NCBI GenBank assembly: GCA_017478025.1
Contig: JAFVGZ010000032.1
Coordinates: forward strand, 1-59,084
Direction of reading: 5' to 3'
Length of the DNA: 59,084 bases
Source of the DNA: Prevotella sp.
Lineage (GTDB): Bacteria; Bacteroidota; Bacteroidia; Bacteroidales; Bacteroidaceae
Notes under the pieces: model-generated
The model's database searches: none
Seen by the model: the letters and a program-made list of their open reading frames with translations, nothing else
What the model was told of the DNA's origin: nothing
Part shown: in pieces, positions 53,072 through 59,084 of the stretch
Layout: each line of letters begins with the position of its first letter
Position numbering within the stretch: the first letter of the stretch is position 1
Program-made: the position numbers and the translations under genes

Positions 53072-53947
53072 TTAATCAACCATTACCAGTGAATGCCCAG
53101 TGATCAGCATGACGATAATGATGCCTCCTACGATGATGCGGTATATACCAAAGGCCTTGAAGCCGTATTTTGACAGGAAATCCACAAACCATTTCATTGC
53201 CAGCAGGGCCACGACAAATGCCACGACGCACCCCAACAGCAGCATGGTGATGTTGTGCGGAGTGGCCCATGAAGTGTCATCTTTCAGCAGGTCGAGCAGG
53301 TCAAGCAGCGTGGCGCCTGCCATAGTGGGCACTGCCAGAAAGAAAGAGAACTCAGCGGCGCGCCTGCGTGTCAGCCCCTGTGTCATGCCTCCGACGATGG
53401 TAGCCATAGAGCGCGACACACCCGGTATTACGGATATGCATTGGTACAGACCTATGTTGAATGCTTTCTTCTCATTGAGTTTGGTCAGTTCTGAGCCTTT
53501 GTTGAACAGTTTGTCGCAGTAAAGCATGAAGACACCGCCTACGACCAGCATGATGGCAACCACTTCGACGCTGTCAAGCAGCCAGTCGAGCAGTCCGGAT
53601 TTCTTTGCCAACAGTCCTATCACAACAGCCGGAATGACGCCTATTATCAGTAGCCAGTAGAAATAGAAACGGTGCTTCAGTTTCTGGAAGGCGTTGCTGC
53701 CGGCGGGAGCGGGACTGTTATCAAACTGGAAGAAGCGCTTCCAATACAGGCATACAACTGACAGAATGGCTCCAAACTGAATGATAAATGTGAATGCATG
53801 GACAAAGGCCTTGTCTGACTCGCTGAGTGCGTCGGGAGTGAGTCCCAACAGGTTTTGGGCTATAATCATGTGTCCCGTAGAGGATACGGGAAGAAACTCT
53901 GTCAGCCCCTCAACGATCGCAATGATTATCGTTTCTATCCAATCCAT
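53072..53947 (-). CDS. uppP: Undecaprenyl-diphosphate phosphatase (BacA/UppP)
   Basis: UppP recycles the lipid carrier for cell-wall synthesis. The 291-residue membrane protein carries the two family motifs EGLTEFLPVSSTGHMIIAQN near the N-terminus and VIPGVSRSMATIVGGMTQGL in the middle, with about seven or eight membrane segments. It lies six bases after the DUF3098 gene. Confidence 0.95.
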   Translation of the reverse strand: MDWIETIIIAIVEGLTEFLPVSSTGHMIIAQNLLGLTPDALSESDKAFVHAFTFIIQFGAILSVVCLYWKRFFQFDNSPAPAGSNAFQKLKHRFYFYWLLIIGVIPAVVIGLLAKKSGLLDWLLDSVEVVAIMLVVGGVFMLYCDKLFNKGSELTKLNEKKAFNIGLYQCISVIPGVSRSMATIVGGMTQGLTRRRAAEFSFFLAVPTMAGATLLDLLDLLKDDTSWATPHNITMLLLGCVVAFVVALLAMKWFVDFLSKYGFKAFGIYRIIVGGIIIVMLITGHSLVMVD

Positions 53948-53953
53948 TCCGTA

Positions 53954-54181
53954 TTATTTCTTATCCTCCTTTGGACGGTACATGATGGCGGCGATAATAG
54001 ACACAAAGCCCACGAGGCATATCATCGGTGCCACGCTGATGCGTGAGGCAGAGAATATCTCTGGCGCGAAACTTTTCTCAGTACTTGATGCACCTGTCAT
54101 CATGACAAAGCCGATGATGACGAGCACCATGCTCAGGCCTATCAGGATAAAGTTAATCTTCTTAAATGCGAAATTATTCAT
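53954..54181 (-). CDS. DUF3098 small membrane protein
   Basis: The 75-residue protein has two membrane segments (INFILIGLSMVLVIIGFVMM and VAPMICLVGFVSIIAAIMY) with a short loop containing GASSTEKSF, the pattern of DUF3098. This family regularly sits between ftsX and uppP in Bacteroidetes, as here. Function unknown; an envelope role is inferred from neighbours. Confidence 0.88.
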   Translation of the reverse strand: MNNFAFKKINFILIGLSMVLVIIGFVMMTGASSTEKSFAPEIFSASRISVAPMICLVGFVSIIAAIMYRPKEDKK

Positions 54182-54230
54182 CGTTTGTCCTTTTAATCTT
54201 AATTATGCATTTTGCATTATGCATTTTTAA

Positions 54231-55103
54231 TTAAATCTTATAAAGTCTTCTTGTCGGCATGTTGAGGTAGTGGTTTACGGAGAAGTAAACACATGCTGTG
54301 GAAATCAGCAGTCCGAAGAGCAGCACTGCTCCTCCTGTGATAGCCAGCACCTCCCATGTCACGACAGCCTGTGTCTCGCTCTCGTATGTGAAGAGCGCAT
54401 AGACACATCCTGCCAGCACCGCATCAGCAATGATTCCAGCCAACAGTCCCTCTGCTACTGCCATCCCTATGAACGGCCGGCGTATGAAACTCCATGAGGC
54501 ACCGACAAGTTTCATCGTGTTGATGGAGAACCTGCGTGAGAAGATGCCGAGACGCACCGTGTTGTTGATGAGCGAGAATGATACCACCATGAGCAACACC
54601 GCCAGCACCACCATCACCAGCGCCACCTTCCTTAGGTTGCGGTTGACGCTCTCCATTAGGTCCTTCTGATAGCTCACCTCGGCCACGTGCTCGTAGGAGC
54701 TGATCTGCTTTCCTATCCACTTCAGCGAGTCGCTATTGGCACAACTGGCGCAGAGGTGTATCTCTGCCGACGGCACAAAGGGATTGACACCTAAGAACTC
54801 TGACGGGTCGGCCCCCAGAGCCTTCGTCTGCTCCTTCAGTGCCTGCTCGCGAGAGATGTACTCCAGGTGTACGACATAAGGCTTCGTCTGAAGCTTTCTG
54901 CACACTACGGCTGCCTCGCGGTCGGTGGTGATGTCATCAAACATCACTGTTATCGTGAGGTTTTCCTTAACATAGTTCGACAAATTCTGTGCTGACAGAC
55001 CTATCAGCACTACCAAACCTAGCAGAATGAGCACAAGTGACGTACTGATACACAACGTCACCACCTGCAGCCCTCTGCCATTTCCTTTTCTTTTGCGTTT
55101 CAA
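54231..55103 (-). CDS. ftsX: Cell division protein FtsX
   Basis: FtsX with FtsE links division to peptidoglycan hydrolase activation. The 290-residue protein has a short cytosolic Lys/Arg-rich start, a membrane segment (about 14-36), an extracytoplasmic domain (about 40-165: ITVMFDDITTDREAAVVCRK) and three further membrane segments with FSINTMKLVGASWSFIRRPF between the second and third. No ftsE is adjacent in this window. First gene of the ftsX-DUF3098-uppP-truB-queA-folK run. Confidence 0.93.
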   Translation of the reverse strand: MKRKRKGNGRGLQVVTLCISTSLVLILLGLVVLIGLSAQNLSNYVKENLTITVMFDDITTDREAAVVCRKLQTKPYVVHLEYISREQALKEQTKALGADPSEFLGVNPFVPSAEIHLCASCANSDSLKWIGKQISSYEHVAEVSYQKDLMESVNRNLRKVALVMVVLAVLLMVVSFSLINNTVRLGIFSRRFSINTMKLVGASWSFIRRPFIGMAVAEGLLAGIIADAVLAGCVYALFTYESETQAVVTWEVLAITGGAVLLFGLLISTACVYFSVNHYLNMPTRRLYKI

Positions 55104-55127
55104 TTTTCTATACTACAAATTTTGCCA

Positions 55128-55135
55128 CAAAATTA
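55128..55135 (-). promoter_or_regulatory. -7 box of the ftsX operon
   Basis: TAATTTTG on the minus strand, 25 bases before the start; CTTG, one base off TTTG, lies 20 bases further upstream (55156-55159). Confidence 0.6.
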
Positions 55136-55208
55136 CAATTAAGTTTTGAGATATGCAAGAAAAAATGATAATTAAGGTTCAAGAAAGGTGATTTCAGAGA
55201 CATGACTG

Positions 55209-55238
55209 TTTGTTAAACCGGCAAAAGTAGTACCTTTG
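55209..55238 (+). promoter_or_regulatory. Promoter of the M6 protease gene
   Basis: TTTG (55209-55212) and TACCTTTG (55231-55238) are 18 bases apart. It is divergent from the ftsX promoter. Confidence 0.7.
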
Positions 55239-55278
55239 CAATCGCTAAAAGTGTGTTATCATTATAATCCATCGTATC

Positions 55279-57009
55279 ATGAGATATCTCTATACATTGT
55301 TTTTCTTCTTTTCGGTCAGCATTGCATCGTATGCAGCTAAGGCCTGTGGACCATCTATTTCGGCAACTCTTGCCGACGGTCGTTCTGTTACGTTGAGCCT
55401 TTGGGGTGATGAACATATCAGTTTCTTTGTAGCAGAGGGCGGTGAATTGGTGCTGCGCAATAAAGACGGCATATATTATGTTGCCTCTGATGCACAGAGG
55501 GATAGCCTCCAGGCAGTACTGACAGAGTTGAACCACCGCAGCATGGAGACGCTCCGCAACGGGGCATCCAAGGGCGTGCTCGGCAGTTCGCCGCGCCTTG
55601 ATTACGGCGGCGCTACACCCCACGAGGGAGACGTACGCATACCAGTTATTATGGTAGAGTTCACGGATAGCGTGTTCCGCTTTACTCGAAATGATGTGGA
55701 TAAACTCCTCAACAGCTCTGAGTATCAGACGTCAGACCGTTTCCGCGGATATGGTTCTGCGGCACAATACTTCAAAGACTGCAGCCGTGGCAAGTTCTCG
55801 CCAAAGTTTGATGTATATGGTCCATACAAGCTGAATCACACCAGTAAGTACTACGGTGGCGGCCCTTCTTCTCAGGAGAGGATAAAACAGGTAGTCAGGG
55901 ATGCTCTGGCTCAGGCGACGGGCGACATTGACTTCTCGCTCTATGATTCAGACAAGAATGCCGTCATTGATGGTGTCTGCGTATTTTATGCAGGATGGAA
56001 CAGTAACCAGACACTGAATGATGATGACCTGTGGCCCCAAAGCGGCAATGATAATCTCGGCACTTACGGCGGTCTCTCGCTGACGCGTTGGCTTGCCTGT
56101 GGTGAGATACTGGGTAATAAATATTTCTATTCGGCTAATGATAAATATGCACTGACCGGTATCGGAGTATTTGTACATGAGTTCTCACACATGCTCGGCA
56201 TGCCTGATTTCTATCCTATCTCTGTATCCAAGACCGCATATAGTCAGCTTGACAATCAGTCAATGGAGGATTGGGACGTGATGGACAATGGCGAAAATAC
56301 GCAGGCAGGACTCTACCCCATACCCTATTCGGCCTGGGAACGTGAGTACATGGGGTGGAACGGTAACATGAAAGTGCTCTCTGAGCCTTCTGACGTCACT
56401 CTCGTACCCCTGATGTCTGGTGGTGAGGGACTGAAGATTATCAATGACAACGATGCCTCAGGCAATGAATTCTATGTGCTGGAGGCACTGCCGTCAGGTA
56501 TCGAGAGCGGGTGGTATCGGTATCTTAAGGGCAGCGGAATGCTCATCACTCACATCAATTATAAGGAGAGTACATTCGAGGGAATCAACTACCCCAACAA
56601 TGTTATAGGAAAGCCAGGCATAACAATTATCCCCGCTGATGGTTATCTGCCATCGTCATATCGCATTAAGAGTAATATCACGGAGAGCTATGGCGACTAC
56701 CTTACGCAAAGTGATTACTACAAACAGTTGGCAGGAGACCCGTATCCCGGTACCGGCAAAGTGACATCATTCAATAACTATAAAGCCTACACGGGCACCG
56801 TCGACAAGCCCATAACCGAGATTACCCGCAATAGAAGCGACTATTCCGTGTCGTTCAAGTTCATGGGTGGTACAGTAGGCATCAATGATGCGGCTGCCGA
56901 CACCGCTCCTTCTGCCGACAAGACCTACAAGACCCTTGTCAACGGACGCCTCATGATAATAAAAGGAAACGAGGCTTACACCCCAGCAGGAGTGAGATGC
57001 ACCCGCTAA
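55279..57009 (+). CDS. Secreted M6-family metalloprotease
   Basis: The 576-residue protein has a signal peptide (about 1-19, ending SYAA), a propeptide-like part (about 25-110) and an M6 (immune-inhibitor-A-like) catalytic domain: VRIPVIMVEFTDSVF near 118, and the zinc site FVHEFSHMLGMPDFYP (HExxHxxGxxD, about 300). SMEDWDVMDNGENT follows. The C-terminus (LVNGRLMIIKGNEAYTPAGV) resembles short type IX-like sorting tails. It probably degrades host or dietary protein outside the cell. Confidence 0.9.
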   Translation: MRYLYTLFFFFSVSIASYAAKACGPSISATLADGRSVTLSLWGDEHISFFVAEGGELVLRNKDGIYYVASDAQRDSLQAVLTELNHRSMETLRNGASKGVLGSSPRLDYGGATPHEGDVRIPVIMVEFTDSVFRFTRNDVDKLLNSSEYQTSDRFRGYGSAAQYFKDCSRGKFSPKFDVYGPYKLNHTSKYYGGGPSSQERIKQVVRDALAQATGDIDFSLYDSDKNAVIDGVCVFYAGWNSNQTLNDDDLWPQSGNDNLGTYGGLSLTRWLACGEILGNKYFYSANDKYALTGIGVFVHEFSHMLGMPDFYPISVSKTAYSQLDNQSMEDWDVMDNGENTQAGLYPIPYSAWEREYMGWNGNMKVLSEPSDVTLVPLMSGGEGLKIINDNDASGNEFYVLEALPSGIESGWYRYLKGSGMLITHINYKESTFEGINYPNNVIGKPGITIIPADGYLPSSYRIKSNITESYGDYLTQSDYYKQLAGDPYPGTGKVTSFNNYKAYTGTVDKPITEITRNRSDYSVSFKFMGGTVGINDAAADTAPSADKTYKTLVNGRLMIIKGNEAYTPAGVRCTR

Positions 57010-57078
57010 TGTCCTCTGTCTCCTTCTATATCCCTTCATCTCCAAAGAAAGCAGAGCTTTCGAAAACTACATAACAGA

Positions 57079-57300
57079 ATGGCAACAATAGTATTACAAG
57101 TACCCGATGAGACCCTCGTCTCAAAAGTTAAGCAGGCCTGCAAGATGCTGATGGGCGTGGCCTCAGTGAAAGTGCAGAAGCCCAAAGAGACAGACATCAC
57201 CAAGACGGCGGGCTATAAGGCCGCTATGGATGATGTAAAGAATGGACGTGTTTATCATGCGAAAAGCGTCGATGATATGTTCAATCAAATACTTGGATGA
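57079..57300 (+). CDS. Probable antitoxin of a YafQ-type pair
   Basis: The 73-residue protein begins MATIVLQVPDETLVSKVKQA, a ribbon-helix-like N-terminus, and has a flexible C-terminus (NGRVYHAKSVDDMFNQIL), the usual plan for an antitoxin that binds DNA with one end and toxin with the other. The family is not one I can name with certainty. The stop overlaps the toxin start. No promoter box was recognised in the 69 bases after the M6 gene. Confidence 0.7.
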   Translation: MATIVLQVPDETLVSKVKQACKMLMGVASVKVQKPKETDITKTAGYKAAMDDVKNGRVYHAKSVDDMFNQILG

Positions 57301-57578
57301 TGTACAGCATAGATTATACTCATCAGTTTAAAAAAGACCTGAGAAGGTGTGCCAAGCGGGGACTGGATATTGAGGCTATAAAAACTGCAATCAACATCCT
57401 TTCAAATACGGGCACGCTTCCTGCTCAATACCGTCCACACCCGTTGAAAGGCGACCACAAAGGGCAATGGGAATGCCACATTCAGCCTGACTGGCTGATG
57501 ACGTGGGAACAAAATGACAACCAGTTGACCCTGCTTTTCCTTGAGACGGGAACTCACGTTGATCTGTTTGGATGGTAA
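57297..57578 (+). CDS. YafQ/RelE-family mRNA interferase toxin
   Basis: The 92-93 residue protein (start at 57297 or 57300) matches YafQ: YTHQFKKDLRRCAKRGLDIE, then LPAQYRPHPLKGDHKGQWEC, HIQPDWLMTWE and LLFLETGTHVDLF. The conserved histidines and the final HxDLF block, which in E. coli YafQ form the ribonuclease site, are present, so it may be active. Type II toxin-antitoxin module with the overlapping antitoxin upstream. Confidence 0.88.
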   Translation: MMYSIDYTHQFKKDLRRCAKRGLDIEAIKTAINILSNTGTLPAQYRPHPLKGDHKGQWECHIQPDWLMTWEQNDNQLTLLFLETGTHVDLFGW

Positions 57579-57632
57579 TTGCTAATATGGAATGTGAGAA
57601 TAAAGTATTACCCAATTTAATGATTTAATAAC

Positions 57633-58079
57633 ATGAAATCAATGGAAGAATCAATGAATTTTAATGATGTCCCATTCGGATGGGCACTATGCTGTCTCAA
57701 TGAATGTACCAAGAAGGCTGACTGCCTGCGCTACCAGATGTGCTGCAAGGTGCCCGATGGCGTAACAAGAAGTGTCTGCGTCCTCCCCAATGTGCTAAAG
57801 CTGAGTGACTGTCCGCATTTCCATCCTATGAAGGTGGAGCGTGTGGCATTGGGCTTTCGTAACATCTTTGCAGAGGTAAAGGAAAAACATCATGCCCGCA
57901 TGCGGGCTGAAATCTCTCGCTACTTAGGCGGTGGCGGCACATTCTATCGCTACAGAAACGGAGAGACACCGCTGTTGCCGGAACAGCAGGAGTGGATTAA
58001 GCAACTGTTCGCACGCTACGGATACACGGAAGAAGTAGTGTTTGATGAATACAAGGACATGTATCGCTTTGACGAATAG
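57633..58079 (+). CDS. Small Cys-rich cytosolic protein, DUF6078-like
   Basis: The 148-residue protein has no signal peptide. Its first half carries six cysteines (ALCCLNECTKKADCLRYQMC), which could bind a metal, and the second half is KEKHHARMRAEISRYLGGGG then LLPEQQEWIKQLFARYGY, possibly a DNA-contacting helical pair. It resembles the DUF6078 proteins of Prevotella and Bacteroides; this is from memory and tentative. Function unknown. It may be cotranscribed with the toxin-antitoxin pair 54 bases upstream. Confidence 0.6.
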   Translation: MKSMEESMNFNDVPFGWALCCLNECTKKADCLRYQMCCKVPDGVTRSVCVLPNVLKLSDCPHFHPMKVERVALGFRNIFAEVKEKHHARMRAEISRYLGGGGTFYRYRNGETPLLPEQQEWIKQLFARYGYTEEVVFDEYKDMYRFDE

Positions 58080-58107
58080 TGCTTTTACCAACTTCCCGCC
58101 AACCTTT

Positions 58108-58249
58108 GGTAAACCGATTACCAACGGCCTGGTAAACCGATTACCAAGGGCCTGGTAAACCGATTACCAAGGGCTGGTAAACCGATTACCAAGGCTTGGT
58201 AACCCAATTACCAAGGCTTGGTAACTCAATTACCACAGCTTGGTAACTC
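58108..58249. repeat. Tandem dyad array C (22-23 bp period, about 6.5 units)
   Basis: GGTAAACCGATTACC starts at 58108, 58131, 58154 and 58176; variants GGTAACCCAATTACC (58198) and GGTAACTCAATTACC (58220) and a partial unit (58242) follow. Arms GGTAA/TTACC form the dyad; spacers of 7-8 bases drift from AACGGCCT to ACAGCTT. The array lies in the 554-base gap between convergent genes. The rest of the gap (58324-58633) has no supported gene, apart from a possible remnant near 58339-58420. Confidence 0.88.
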
Positions 58250-58270
58250 CCCACCCGCTATGGTTTAATC

Positions 58271-58323
58271 AAAAAAACGCGGCACAAGTCTGCTTGAAAC
58301 AGGCCTATGCCGCGTGTTTTTTT
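58271..58323. terminator. Bidirectional terminator
   Basis: ACGCGGCA (58277-58284) pairs with TGCCGCGT (58308-58315), flanked by a run of A on the left and T on the right, so it can work on both strands. It follows array C. Confidence 0.75.
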
Positions 58324-58633
58324 CGTATATGGATGACCTTACCTCACCATCACCATCTTGCCGCCGATGTGCGGTTTGGGAATACACAGAAAAAGAAATC
58401 GTGGACATTTTTGTTCTTTTACGTTTCCGAGGTATCGCTAAACACCCAACACACTTAACAAATATAAGCCCACGCCGTCTGGCGTAAGTATCCGTGCTTT
58501 TACTCTTGTGTATTTCTTAAACTTTAGCGAATTTCGATAAGCAAAATTCAAGCGGACGCATCAATTTCTATATGTCTGTTTGTCTATTATCTTATACCAT
58601 AGACATTACGGTTTTATGAGATTACCGGTTCAG

Positions 58634-59084
58634 TTATGATAATATCGTTGTCACTTCATCAACGGTTAAGCCTGTTCCCTGGGCAATCTGCTCAATGCTC
58701 AGCCCCATGGCTTTTAGGCGAAGAACAGTCTCAGTCTTTTCCTTCTGCTGGCCTTCAGCCAAGCCTTCCGCACGTCCTTCCGCTCTGCCTTCCGCACGTC
58801 CTTCCGCACGTCCTTCCGCACGTCCTTCCGCTCTGCCTTCATCTTTTGCTGTGTCAAGCACATCGTTTTGCACCATGATATTGTCGATGTGACGGTCGTA
58901 AGCGTGACGCTCTGCATCAGACATCTTCAGGTATTGCAACTTCTCGCGGGCTTCACGTAGGCCGGGAGTAGTGGTGTTCTCGTTGATGTAGCCGTCTTTC
59001 AGGTATGACATCCATTCCTCCAATGGAGTCTTGGCAACCTGATTGAACTCGTTCACGCGAATGATGAAATACTCGGGGAATATA
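58634..59084 (-). CDS. Rpn-family nuclease/transposase-like protein, N-terminus outside the window
   Basis: The frame runs off the right edge; the visible part starts IFPEYFIIRVNEFNQVAKTP, then LEEWMSYLKDGYI, the familiar C-terminal half of the PD-(D/E)XK nuclease family transposase / Rpn group. The catalytic core would lie outside the window. Next comes a run of about six EGRA units encoded by 12-bp DNA repeats (about 58766-58840), then LRLKAMGLSIEQIAQGTGLT, a small helix-turn-helix-like end. These genes are common mobile-like accessory genes in Bacteroidales. An internal GTG at 59054-59056 is not the true start. Confidence 0.85.
   Translation of the reverse strand, partial: IFPEYFIIRVNEFNQVAKTPLEEWMSYLKDGYINENTTTPGLREAREKLQYLKMSDAERHAYDRHIDNIMVQNDVLDTAKDEGRAEGRAEGRAEGRAEGRAEGRAEGLAEGQQKEKTETVLRLKAMGLSIEQIAQGTGLTVDEVTTILS

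Noticed and set aside
58339-58430. Remnant minus-strand gene ending PKPHIGGKMVMVR
   Set aside because: Only about 30 codons between stops, no start; it resembles a tail of a secreted protein and sits before a terminator, but is too short to support.

Overview
The window looks like chromosomal DNA of a Prevotella-like member of the Bacteroidales. Three things point there. Promoters have the Bacteroidetes sigma form (TTTG, 18-20 bases, TAnnTTTG), and Shine-Dalgarno sites are not evident. The gene families are Bacteroidales-typical: BACON-like surface proteins, BspA-like leucine-rich proteins, DUF3098, PL11, LytTR pairs, and the argR-GNAT-argG-argC-argD cluster. Many intergenic gaps carry interspersed palindromes. 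I have no similarity search behind this, so the genus is inference.

Layout. 0.2-4.0 kb: a degenerate membrane histidine-kinase-like protein and a macroglobulin-like exported protein. 4.2-12.7 kb: two paralogous pairs of a small secreted protein and a very large BACON-type surface protein. The first small gene is broken by an in-frame TAA. 13.3-16.1 kb: a membrane AraC regulator, an AlkZ-related protein and a bile-acid/sodium symporter family member. 16.3-23.8 kb, minus strand: argC, argD, proC, a LytTR regulator, proB, proA, murF and tRNA-Pro. 24.3-26.9 kb, plus strand: a leucine-rich surface protein that splits the arg cluster. 27.0-29.6 kb, minus strand: argR, a GNAT acyltransferase and argG. 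29.7-38.6 kb: a small TonB-receptor-like barrel, a LytR/LytS pair, a Cthe_2159-like carbohydrate-binding protein with its small partner, and a PL11 rhamnogalacturonan lyase. 39.3-40.9 kb: a FadL-type porin. 41.1-46.8 kb: housekeeping genes (acyltransferase, TrpB2, Ddl, RluD, PASTA protein). 46.8-50.6 kb: an uronate cassette with an exported KduI, an orphan PTS EIIC and a DUF4861 protein. 50.7-55.1 kb: ftsX, DUF3098, uppP, truB, queA and folK. 55.3-59.1 kb: an M6 protease, a YafQ-type toxin-antitoxin pair, a small DUF6078-like protein and a truncated Rpn-type nuclease.

Two patterns stand out. First, exactly five gaps in the window exceed 300 bases, and each holds a tandem array of short dyad-symmetric units repeating every 21-23 bp. 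Unit sequence differs between loci (two loci share one), while the period stays near two helical turns. Second, three times a small secreted protein of about 145-163 residues, with a beta domain and usually a sorting-like tail, is coupled by an ATGA overlap to a large secreted protein that starts with a related beta domain. Pectin-related genes (PL11, carbohydrate-binding protein, KduI, EIIC, DUF4861) recur across 33-50 kb and suggest use of rhamnogalacturonan or uronates.
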